A stretch of DNA of 13,681 nucleotides, from contig JANDJZ010000837.1 of NCBI GenBank assembly GCA_027943245.1, positions 1-13,681 on the forward strand, read 5' to 3'. Positions 1-7,542 of this stretch are shown here, piece by piece. This DNA is from Acanthamoeba sp. SK_2022b. Taxonomy: Eukaryota > Discosea > Longamoebia > Acanthamoebidae. The position numbers were made by a program, and so were the translations under genes. The notes under the pieces were generated by a model. The model saw only the letters and a list, made by a program, of their open reading frames with translations. It made no database searches and was not told where the DNA came from. Every line of letters begins with the position of its first letter. Positions within the stretch are counted from its first letter, which is position 1.

Positions 1-475
1 ACCGCCGACACGCCCGCCGTCACCGACGGCCCCAACGTCGACGCTGACCCCCAGGAGGACATCTACGACTTTCCCGACAACCGCTCGTGCGTTGCTCTCT
101 CCTCTCCGCTCGGGTGGGCGTGAGCATGACGTCAGCGTGACGTGGGCTCGTCTAGGGTGCAACACGTACTTGGGGGAGCAGTTTGACTACGGGGACATGA
201 ACGAGGCGGATCAGGGCGACTACGACACGCTGCGGCCGTTCGACGGCGATGACGACCTGCTGCAAGACGAGAGGCGCGAGGAAGGTGGAGCGGCTGCCGG
301 CGGTGCGACACATGACGCGAGACCGAAGCCGGCGAACGAGGGGCGCCGACGTTTGAGATGGAACACCCGGCCTGTGAATCCAAATAGAATTTCTATTAAG
401 GTGATGGCCAGTGACGAAACAACTGAAGCTTGGCGATACTGGGTGTCGTTGCGATTGAGTAGTTGTGGTGGATAG
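1..475 (+). CDS. 3' end of an unrecognised acidic protein (partial)
   Basis: The first 86 bases read in frame 1 as a protein-like segment containing DADPQEDIYDFPDN. The frame then closes, and a second protein-like stretch (FDYGDMNEADQGDYDTL, then FDGDDDLLQDE) is open in frame 2 up to a TAG at 473-475. An intron must join them. The best donor is GTGCGT at 87 with an acceptor CAG ending at 135; a donor at 91 with the acceptor CAG ending at 181 also keeps the frame. The visible protein is rich in D, E and G, then basic (GRRRLRW). From about position 360 the DNA becomes AT-richer and reads like 3' untranslated sequence, so the true C-terminus may differ. No domain is recognised. The gene starts left of the window and converges on the minus-strand gene at 648-1093. 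Confidence 0.5.
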   Translation, partial: PPTRPPSPTAPTSTLTPRRTSTTFPTTARALLSPLRSGGREHDVSVTWARLGCNTYLGEQFDYGDMNEADQGDYDTLRPFDGDDDLLQDERREEGGAAAGGATHDARPKPANEGRRRLRWNTRPVNPNRISIKVMASDETTEAWRYWVSLRLSSCGG

Positions 476-647
476 GTTGTAATGTTAACTGCGCTCCTGA
501 TGATGTCGTAAGAACACATTGTTTTATGATTCTTGACTAACGCCAACAGTTCAATATCCGTGGAAATGGTGATGCTTACAGCTAGCCCTTGAGCGGTGGC
601 AGCGTTTACAGCGCTGGACACAGCCGCCCTGCTTGCCAACACACTTA

Positions 648-1093
648 TTAACACTGCGGAAGCACAGCTTGCACCTGTGGGGGCACCCTCCATCGGGCGT
701 GTTGTTGTGCCTGAGCGCCCTTTTCTTGCACTGCCTCCTTGTCCTCTTGTAGTTTTTGCATGGCTGGTCTGCCGGGGCCGTTGGCGGAGGAATGATCGGG
801 TAGGGGTAAATACGAATCTCAGGCGAGAGAGACCAGCCAATAGGCCACAACTCCACCACGATAACGGTTCCAGCTCCGTGGGTATTCTGGCCTCTGATGG
901 CCTCGGCCTTCTCCAGGAGTATAGGAGCGGCTAGAGCGTATGGTGTAGCAGCAAGAAGCGCACCGAGTTTCGCCGCATACTTGGTGACGTTTTTGCTGGT
1001 GTTATTGTCGAGCACTACCTCCACCCTGGGAACTGGTTGTAAGTCTCGCATCTCCACTCTAGCTTCTTGAAGTCGTGGCGGGAACGAGGCCAT
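648..1093 (-). CDS. Small unrecognised protein, two exons, 131 aa
   Basis: Exon 1 is 814-1093 and exon 2 is 648-763, on the complement. They are joined across a 50-nt intron (764-813) with donor GTATTT and acceptor ACCAG, which keeps the frame. Exon 1 encodes a protein-like sequence with VEVVLDNNTSKNVTKYAAKL (residues 24-43), a small hydrophobic stretch rich in Ala and Leu (44-60), and GAGTVIVVELWPIGWSLSPE (73-92). Exon 2 adds a polar helix-like tail, MQKLQEDKEAVQEKGAQAQQ, and ends at TAA TAA. The start ATG at 1093 is the first in frame. Without the intron the frame runs into an implausible Cys/His/Arg-rich tail, which supports splicing. A further 3' exon cannot be excluded. I do not recognise the family, and the hydrophobic stretch is too short and mild to call a membrane segment with confidence. 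Confidence 0.5.
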
Positions 1094-1451
1094 GGCTGAA
1101 AAGCACCAAGTGAGAGGCGGTGAAAAAGAGGTTGGTGTAGGGAGGGAATCGTACGAGGGAAGTTTGTTGGGAAAGATAACCCGCTGTATACCAGGTATCT
1201 ATGATACCATTTCTGAAGTTGAAAAAGCTGGAAGACTGGTTTGGCCAGTTTAGCTACCAATCTTGTTGCACATGGGCGTCCCCATGACAACCTTCAAAAA
1301 AAAAAAATAAAAAATAAACGCACCAAAAGAAAACTTGTACAAATGAGATAGGGAAAGGAGATTGGTGATTGTGAGGTTACTCCATTCACAAGACCACAGC
1401 ACCAGCAAGAGCTCACAACCAGGAGGAGTTCAATGACCACATACTGGGGCT
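1094..1451. other. Interval without a recognised gene
   Basis: This should hold the upstream region of the minus-strand gene starting at 1093 and the 3' flank of the exon ending at 1452. A 91-codon minus-strand frame covers 1015-1290, but it is low-complexity in feel and overlaps the start of the better gene, so I read it as untranslated sequence. An A-rich run lies at 1296-1318. I see no tRNA, clear TATA box or other gene. Confidence 0.5.
1296..1318 (+). repeat. A-rich run
   Basis: Twelve consecutive A bases (1296-1307) are followed by TAA and more A-rich sequence. It could be an old poly(A) or simple-sequence tract, or a T-rich promoter element seen from the minus strand. No retroelement body is visible next to it. 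Confidence 0.6.
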
Positions 1452-1586
1452 TCACCGCCGGTAGTCACCGACGACGTGGTATGATGGCACAGGACACTCC
1501 CTGAAGGTAATGTTGTCTTCTGCTACAGTGTATTTGGGGTGTACGTCGGCAACGTGCTCCACAACCCAGTCGGCTACCTCTCCACG
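1452..1586 (-). CDS. Probable terminal exon of unresolved parentage
   Basis: On the minus strand this stretch encodes a convincing protein segment, RGEVADWVVEHVADVHPKYT, then a segment ending VPSYHVVGDYRR and a TGA at 1454-1452. The open frame extends upstream to about 1640 with a less protein-like sequence. A good acceptor (CTGTTCCAG) ends at 1587. There are two readings. First, it is an extra last exon of the NDUFB7 gene: a donor CAG|GTGTAAG inside the last NDUFB7 codons (donor base 1756) joins to 1586 in the same phase and would add 44 residues. Second, it belongs to a separate gene whose upstream exons I could not define. The family is not recognised. The same-phase antisense frame on the plus strand is also open for about 59 codons but starts without a good context. 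Confidence 0.35.
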   Translation of the reverse strand, partial: RGEVADWVVEHVADVHPKYTVAEDNITFRECPVPSYHVVGDYRR

Positions 1587-1750
1587 CTGGAACAGATGGT
1601 TCGATTGGCCTCTACTGCACGATGGCCACCAAAAGGTCTAAAGACAGGACTGGGCCTAGAGTAGAGGCCGTCTGACGTGTATTCGAACATAAGAGGCGTA
1701 AATATGCACAGGAGCCTGTCGCGCACGGAGCATAATGAATCGATCGCCGC

Positions 1751-2425
1751 TTACACCTGCTTCTCGTGCACCTTCTTGAGCTTCTCCTTTTCGATGAGCA
1801 TCCACTTCTTCCTCCTCTTGTACCTGTACACCACAAGACCGACAAGACCGCCATCAGCTTCTTGGCCTCCCTCATGAACACCCTCGCCCAATGCACGAAG
1901 CGCTTGACAAGAGCATTTGTGGGGAGGCTCCCTCACACGAGCGTAGCGCTTGGAAGGATGCGAGAAGCGAGAGAGGTTTGGTGGCGGGTGGGAGGCGTAC
2001 TCTTCGTACTGGCAGCCCTCGTAGGCGTGGCGTTCGTGAGTGCATTTCCAGGGGAGGTAGAAGCATTCTTGCCTGCAGCGGTTGAGAGGCACCAGCAAGT
2101 GGGCGCAGTAGTCCCGGTAGCCGATGGGCAACCGCTCCGCATCCATCTCCTCCTCGGAGATCAACATTTCTAGCAGAGTGAAAAATCGGCGTACAATCGC
2201 ACAGTAGCTGGTTAGCGAGAGCGAGGAAACTATCTAGGGGCTGTGAAGAAATAGTGATAACCACCGGTGCATCGTGAACGCAATGGAGGGGGGGATGGCA
2301 AAATCAAGCCGAGAGAATAAAAGGTTGCATGCGAGCTCGCAAGGAATTCATGTACCCCTAGGTTGGGAGAGCTCAGCCTCCATGTCCTCGAGGCTCTGCT
2401 CGGGCTTCTCGCCGTGATGCGCCAT
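1751..2425 (-). CDS. NDUFB7: NADH dehydrogenase (complex I) subunit NDUFB7
   Basis: Accessory subunit of mitochondrial complex I, located on the intermembrane-space side. Exons are 2356-2425, 2001-2169 and 1751-1823 (complement), with introns 2170-2355 and 1824-2000; phases agree and give 103 aa. Key evidence is a twin CX9C pair: C-AHLLVPLNR-C and C-THERHAYEG-C, preceded by RLPIGYRDYC and including CFYLPWKC, the pattern of plant and animal NDUFB7. Such twin CX9C proteins are normally imported and oxidised by the Mia40 pathway. The first exon (MAHHGEKPEQSLEDMEAEL) is inferred from its in-phase donor GTACAT; without it the protein could start at 2167 with MLISEEEMDAE, giving 79 aa. The C-terminal tail is basic (YKRRKKWMLIEKEKLKKVHE). 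It is divergent from the methyltransferase gene at 2546. A possible alternative C-terminus is described for 1452-1586. Confidence 0.9.
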
Positions 2426-2545
2426 CTTCCCTGAGCGTGAATGAAAAATCGATATCGCAAAGAAAATGCAGTTCGACCTCATTTCCTTTGAGAAAATGAC
2501 AGAGAAATCTGACAAGTAATTTAGAACTAAATTTCTCGAGCCGAC
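2426..2545. promoter_or_regulatory. Divergent intergenic promoter region
   Basis: Only 120 bp separate the inferred start codons of NDUFB7 (minus) and the methyltransferase (plus), so this AT-richer stretch probably serves both genes. No clear TATA box is visible. A perfect 7-bp inverted repeat (AATTTAG, 2-nt spacer, CTAAATT) lies at 2518-2533, ending 12 bp before the plus-strand ATG. The regulatory role is inferred from position. Confidence 0.5.
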
Positions 2546-3619
2546 ATGGAACAGCAGGGGGCGTGGCGTCGCGAGTGGAAGACTGATGAGGAGCGCTACA
2601 ACGACGTCTTCCATTGGGAGGTGGCTGGCCACCCGGTCACCATTCGGCAGAGTCGCGGTTCGTGTCCCTTGTCCAGCTCGAAGTCGTGGTGGTGGGTAAC
2701 ATTGTCTGTGCACAGTGACTTCGCCGGGCACTGTTGGCGGCACGCTGTGGGACAGCAGCCTGGTGTTGTCCAAGTATCTGGAACGCTTGTACCATCCCAA
2801 CGGCTTGGCCGGCCGTCGCGTCATCGAGCTCGGCAGCGGGTGTGGTCTGGTGGGCATCGCCGCTGGTGGCTCACCCGTCCTTTTTCTCCCCCAACTTTCC
2901 CAATGCTCTGCTGTCCACTCACGCTTGTCCTCTCGTTGCAGTCTTGCTGGGAGCCGATGTCCTGTTCACGGACGTCTACGCGCTCGACCAGCTGAAACAA
3001 AACATCGACGAGAGCGTGCCCGCACAGATGAAGCAGCGAGCCGCGGTCGCCCACTACAGCTGGTAAGGTCGCAGCCACCGCCCTGTCGAACGACATCGCT
3101 GATGTTTGCTTTCAGGGGCACCGAACCGTCGACCATGGGCGAGGCGGATCAGGGTCGGTGGGACATGATCCTGGGCAGCGACGTGGTCTACGACTATCGA
3201 TTCATGCGACCCCTCATCAAGACGTGCGTATCACCACGACGACCTCCAATTACATAAAGTCGATGATCGAGCGACCGTGGACAGGCTGCACTTGCTCTCC
3301 GATGTCGACACGCAGATAATGTTGGCCATCAAGCGGCATGACCACGAGAGTGCGCAGGTGTTTGCGCGAACGCTCAGAGAGTATTCCTTCGTAGCGCAAA
3401 AGGTGTGCATCTTCCGACCTCAACCGAGGCTGAGCCTTCTAATACTACACACAGGTGCCACACGACGCTCTGGACGCGACCTACAGGGACGAAGAGATCA
3501 TGGTGGTGTGCATCACCAGACAGGAGAGCGATGGCTCGCCGGAGGATGGCGCCGCGAGAAAAGAGGAGTTGGAAGTGCTCAGCGAAGACGACGAAGACAT
3601 AGATGCGTTCTGGCCCTAG
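2546..3619 (+). CDS. METTL21/FAM86-type protein lysine methyltransferase
   Basis: Six exons (2546-2657, 2716-2865, 2942-3062, 3116-3223, 3285-3402, 3455-3619) join in phase to give 257 aa. It is a seven-beta-strand, S-adenosylmethionine-dependent methyltransferase of the Methyltransf_16 family, whose members methylate lysines on non-histone proteins. The N-terminus has WEVAGHPVTIRQ then GTLWDSSLVLSKYLE, the family's usual run-in to motif I. Motif I is VIELGSGCGLVGIAA (73-87). The acidic end of strand 2 is ADVLFTDVYALDQLKQN (92-108). The W-G after HYS at about 128 and DMILGSDVVYD (144-154) match the family's motif II region. The end is acidic (VLSEDDEDIDAFWP). All introns are 52-76 nt with GT-AG ends. 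The substrate cannot be told from sequence, and neither METTL21 nor FAM86 subfamily can be fixed here. Confidence 0.9.
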
Positions 3620-4003
3620 GGCGGGCGACACGCGACACAATGGAGAAAATGAGACCCCTCCTCTTTTTTGCTCAGAAAGAGTAGAGGCGGCCAGCAGGCT
3701 GGGCAGACAGATTGGGCGAGAGTGATGGAGAGTGCCCATGGCAGGGGTCGTGTGGAACAACAGCACGCCAAGTGCGATAGCTGCCGGTCGATTGGCAGGG
3801 ATTGTGCGCTGTCCGTGGATGTAGATCCCCCCATTGCCCTGGTTGAAGGTCGCATTGGGTGGGCTATTTGCTGGTGTTGCTGTGCTACAGCGCACTCGCG
3901 AGGTACAGATGAAGAATTCACATCGCGTAAAGCCAGTGAAACCGCCGTAACACTCAACATGGGAAACACTCGTGTGTGTGTCTGCACGTGGACACATGCG
4001 CAG
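3620..4003. other. Convergent 3' intergenic region
   Basis: This lies between the stop of the plus-strand methyltransferase and the stop of the minus-strand BTB gene, so it should hold both 3' untranslated regions. Long frames run through it on both strands (plus 3668-4288, minus 3374-3997), but they overlap the real genes and have no domain-like sequence. No canonical AATAAA was seen near either stop. Confidence 0.6.
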
Positions 4004-6312
4004 TCACTCATCAGGACACTGGACGCGGCCGTAGATCTCGAAGCCACGCAGCGCAAGGTAGTAGCTTCCGGAGGTGTCTTTGCCGGTGCAAAAGATACGG
4101 AAGTAGCGATAGCCTGTCTGGTCTCCGTAGTTTTCGTCGTCGTCTTCCTCTTCCTCATCCTCCTGCTCGTCATCATCTCTGCCCTCGTCACTCTGCCATC
4201 CGAGATCCAGAGCTACGCGCGTCAGTGGTGCCCAAGGAAACACGACACATCCACGCATGGTGAGCATGAACCTCGCGCTTTGGAATGATGGGCCAGGTCT
4301 TGGAGCCCCCGGACTCCAGGGAGGTGTCGTTGGACACACACAACAGTGTCTTCCACTTGGCGCTGTCTGTGCCACGATTGGAGGCCTCAAAGTTGAAGTT
4401 GCAGAGCGAATACGAGCCTCCGGACGCGCTCTTGATGCTGCGCGCGCATGCGTGATAACGTACGTGGCGGACCGCCTTAAAGATCTTGCACTCGATTGAC
4501 ACGTGGCGGCGGCGTGGAGCTGGGGGGCGTACGTGATGTGCGTGGGAGCAACACGCAAGCGTCGGTACGTGGTCCCAAAGTCAAAGACAAGCCAGGAGCT
4601 GGGGGCCGAATTGGTGAAGAAGTCGTACCGTCCGGAAATGTCCGGATAGCCATTGAACACCGCCTGCAGCTCATAACCTGGAGCTGGAGGAGGACCGGTA
4701 TTGCGGATGTCAACGCGATGACGCATGCATGGAGGGAGACAATACTGAAGAAGGTTGGCGCAGTACCCTTGTAGTGGCTTGAGGGCGTGAGCCCGATAAG
4801 CTTGGAGTCGAGCGGGTTGGTGTAGTCGCTCGCTTTGCCGCGATTGGTGCCGAGCCACCACACGATGCCGTCATGGCCAAAGTCCCTGTTCTTGTAGCGG
4901 AACACCTTCTCCTCCCCTTGGGAGAATGTGGTGACATCGGTACGGCCAACCTTGCCCGGCTGCGGCCTGGGGAGCGACCTGCGAAGCCCATCCTCCTTGA
5001 GGTTAGACCTGGCCTGACTACACCCCACAGTATGGGCGGCGCCCCACCTGATGTATGCGGGAGGGATCAGGTCCATCGGCTGCTTCAAGATCTGCTTGAC
5101 GTGACGATTCCACTTGGCGCAGCTCTCCTTGCGCTGGAGGCTGTGGAAGTAGCCCTCCTTGATTTGGTCGTCTGAGACCAGGCCAGACATCTCGGCGCCG
5201 TGCAACTCTTGCGCAGACATGTAGCCGAATCGTACCTGGCGCAGAGCCACAGCCACACACACACACGCACGTATACATCACAGACCTTCATAACGACGCG
5301 ACACAAGCAGAAAGAGAGGAAGGCAAGAGACGAACAGCAGAAACGAGATCGGCCGTCGCTTGCGCCGATAGCGTCGGCATGACCGTGACGCAGTACTTGC
5401 GTACGGTGTCCCACACCACCGCCTCCTTCCCCTTCCGCACCGCGAGCTCGCTGCACGCGGCAAGGTGAGGAGTGTGAGAGAGCCGAGTCGAGTGTTGAGG
5501 CAAGACAAGACGCGGGGGACCACGTACGGGTGGTGGATGATGCGACGGAAGAGCGTGAACGGGAGCACGTTGAAGTAGAATGTCGACACGAAATGCTCAA
5601 AGTTGTGCGCTATCAGGTCCACCACAAAGGCCAAGAGCGATTGGGCCTCGGTGGCCTGGCGCTGTGCGTGGATGTGCAGGTGATAGAGGTACGCGACGGC
5701 CTTCTCCACACGCCCCTCCTCGAGCATCTCCCGCCGCATCTCCTCGCGCACGCGCTCGGCAAGGCCCGGTACGCCAAAGTTCTCGGCATAGCGCACCAGC
5801 TCCGACACTTCATCGGGATGCACGGCAGACGACGAGGAGCCCGAGGCAACATCGGTGCCAGCCGCTCCTTCGTAGGCTGTCGAGGCGGTGCTCATCGTGA
5901 GCAACCCCTCGTAGATGAAACCGAGCATGAGTTCCATCATGCGACCCGAGCAGCGCACAGCGGCCACGTTCGGTTCTGATGCTGTCGTAGCGGGCGCCTC
6001 AACGACGAGGCTGTGGAGGAGTGACGTGGACGGGAGCACGGTGGCCAGAACGAGGCGATGGACCGGCAGTCGGTGGCCGTCGAGCGTCGCAAGGGTGAGG
6101 TCGGTGAAGACTCCGCGGGTGCGCAGGCTGGCGGCCTTTGTGAGCACAGTCGCCTCCTTGACGCCTTGCCGCTGCTTGTGCTTCTTGCGAGTCCTCTCCA
6201 TCACCCGCCTGGCCTTTTTCTCGGGCCTCTCCTCCCCCTCCGAGTCCTCTGCCTCGCGCAGCTGTTCCGCCGCTACGACGTTGGCACCAAAGGTGATTAA
6301 CGGCCTCTTCAT
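4004..6312 (-). CDS. BTB-BACK protein with C-terminal F5/8 type C domain
   Basis: Probable Cullin-3 adaptor-type protein of about 630 aa with BTBD9-like layout. Exons are 5528-6312, 5336-5450, 4767-5235, about 4553-4677, about 4272-4484 and 4004-4192 (complement). All junctions agree in phase except the fourth intron (between about 4552 and 4476), whose exact ends I could not fix. Residues 32-50 are very basic (KKARR, RTRKKHKQR), a possible nuclear signal. The BTB domain spans about 67-195 (VFTDLTLATLDGHRLPVHRL, then MMELMLGFIYEGLL), with a Ser/Ala-rich insert at 140-168. BACK spans about 196-320, including VRKGKEAVVWDTVRKYC and AVRFGYMSAQEL. The F5/8C (discoidin-like) domain starts near 405: HDGIVWWLGTNRG, SWLVFDFG, CNFNFEASN, and ends YRYFRIFCTGKDTSGSYYLA then LRGFEIYG. 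An acidic tract (DDDEQEDEEEEDDDE) interrupts this domain before its last strands. Ligand and substrate are unknown. Confidence 0.85.
5254..5266 (+). repeat. Short CA dinucleotide repeat in intron
   Basis: A (CA)6C tract lies inside intron 2 (5236-5335) of the BTB-BACK-F5/8C gene; on the sense strand it reads as GT repeats. Confidence 0.8.
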
Positions 6313-6526
6313 TCTGTTTGCTGTTGTGGCTTGGTGGTCTGGTTACTGTGTTACTGCTTGTTCTTGGCTCGTTTCTTTCTTTTATATCTGCAATTATGTA
6401 CCAGGAAATATCAAATTACAAGTTTCTGCATAACCCACCTAACAACCATGAGCCCCAAAAACAAAAACATTTTTAAAAAAAAGGAGACCCAAACCAATGG
6501 ATTGCATGTACACCGCCACCCCCACA
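6313..6526. other. Interval between two minus-strand BTB-family genes
   Basis: About 210 AT-rich bases lie between the start of the F5/8C gene (6312) and the last plausible stop of the BACK gene (6527). It should hold the promoter of the first and the 3' end of the second. It includes a TTTATATC segment near 6382 and an A-rich stretch near 6460-6482, neither of which is a convincing element by itself. Confidence 0.45.
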
Positions 6527-6991
6527 CTAATGCCTTTTATCTGCCTCATGGCTTCGTCGTGGCCGCTGCGAAGCGGGAGTGGTTCGCTCATGCTCGCCGA
6601 CACCTGCTTCCGCGCCGCCGCTCGCTTGCTCATCACCTGCCTGCCAATATTGGCCACCACCACATAGACAACAGCAACAACGAGGAGGAAAGGGCGTCAG
6701 ACCGATTCGTCATCAAGCGTCGTGTGGAGAGAGAAAGGGGGGGGGGGGAGAGAGCTCGAGCATACGGAGGCAGTCGGGGTTGGCGTGGAAGGTCATGGCC
6801 TCGAAGAGCGGCTCCAGCGGCACGAGCCCGGAGGGCTTGACCAGCGAGCACAGGTACTCGGGCGAGATGAGCGGCAGCCGCACGAGCGGCATCAGCGCCA
6901 GCGTGTCCTGGTGCCGGCTCTCCGGGTCGATGGCGCGCCACTTGACCAGCTTAAACAGCTCCACCTGCACGCCGACGTGGACCCTCGTCAG

Positions 6992-7050
<59 letters not shown>

Positions 7051-7542
7051 CAGTGTACCTCGGCGATGCACAGCTTGGAGGAGCGAAGGATGGCAGCGAT
7101 GATGGGGCGGGGCTGGGCCAGGACCTCGTCCGAGTCGAGGGCGGTGGAGGCCTCGGGCCCGAGCACGCTCAGGCACTGCTCCCGCAGGGCGTGGTCGTCG
7201 TAGAGGCACGCCACCTGAAGCAGGCCCATCACGTTCCTCTGGTCCACGCCGCTCTGCCGCATCTTCGAGCAGGCCTACACGAGGCGGGGAGGTCAGGCGC
7301 TACAAGATAGACATGATGAAGTAGAAGAGGAGGAGGAGTATAACACCTCGGCGAGAGAGTGGACGTGGCGTAGATGTGGGCGACGCGGAAGAGAGGCAGG
7401 ATGTCGACAGAGAGGCTGTGCTGTAGGCGATCGACCATAGATATGTGACACACCGATGGGCCATCATGATGTCCAGAGCTGCTAGGTTCCCCTGCAGCTT
7501 CGATGCTGTCTCTTCGCAATACAGTGGCAGTGTTGCTTCTCC
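6527..7542 (-). CDS. BACK-domain protein (BTB family), 5' end broken or unresolved
   Basis: Two exons are well supported: 7059-7274 and 6766-6964 (complement), joined in phase across intron 6965-7058. They encode NVMGLLQVACLYDDHALREQ, the end of a BTB domain, and then a BACK domain: ELFKLVKWRAID, LVRLPLISPEYLCSLVKPSG, LFEAMTFHANPDCLR. A last intron (donor at 6765) leads either to a stop at 6635-6633 or to an Ala/Gly/Glu-rich tail ending at 6527. Upstream, 7347-7415 encodes LSVDILPLFRVAHIYATSTL and 7454-7542 encodes LYCEETASKLQGNLAALDI. These look like the same protein, but the junction between 7347 and 7274 is out of phase, and no in-frame start or BTB core is found before 7542. A short protein could start at ATG 7262 or 7467. 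It may be a decaying tandem relative of the BTB gene at 4004-6312. Type is left as CDS because splicing may be misread. Confidence 0.6.
6737..6748 (+). repeat. G homopolymer, 12 bases
   Basis: Twelve consecutive G on the plus strand are C on the sense strand of the BACK gene. The run sits inside the inferred last intron (6641-6765), as part of its pyrimidine-rich stretch. Its length is prone to sequencing error and, if the intron were retained, would set the reading frame. Confidence 0.85.
6992..7048 (+). repeat. Compound microsatellite (CT)n(CA)n
   Basis: About twelve CT units (6992-7016) run directly into about sixteen CA units (7016-7048). It fills most of the 94-nt intron 6965-7058 of the BACK-domain gene; on the sense strand it reads (TG)n(AG)n. 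Confidence 0.95.

Noticed and set aside
220..840. 206-aa minus-strand ORF
   Set aside because: It overlaps both the left-edge plus-strand gene and the small minus-strand gene in the wrong frame. Its middle (ASAVLISVLASRAAVSSAVN) looks protein-like but is a frame shadow of alanine-rich codons.
596..934. 112-aa plus-strand ORF starting MAAFTALDTAALLANTLINT
   Set aside because: It is antisense to the better-supported two-exon minus-strand gene at 648-1093 and has no domain-like later part.
1630..1720. Minus-strand frame MFEYTSDGLYSRPSPVFR upstream of the 1452-1586 exon
   Set aside because: Joining it to 1586 needs an intron of about 29 nt, shorter than any other here, and it ends in a stop otherwise. 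It is more likely 3' flank of NDUFB7.
1612..1896. Minus-strand ORF containing VFMREAKKLMAVLSVLW as a possible NDUFB7 exon
   Set aside because: The splice from donor 2000 to acceptor 1824 gives CQYEEYKRRKKWM in phase, which fits NDUFB7 far better; this ORF mostly reads intron.
3668..4288. 206-aa plus-strand ORF with a Val/Leu-rich hydrophobic run
   Set aside because: The hydrophobic run is the antisense of the acidic D/E tract in the last exon of the BTB-F5/8C gene.
5018..5070. Apparent GTGTAG...CGCAG intron inside the F5/8C gene (minus strand)
   Set aside because: Removing it shifts the frame away from VTTFSQGEEKVFRYKNRD, while reading straight through keeps one open, domain-like frame.
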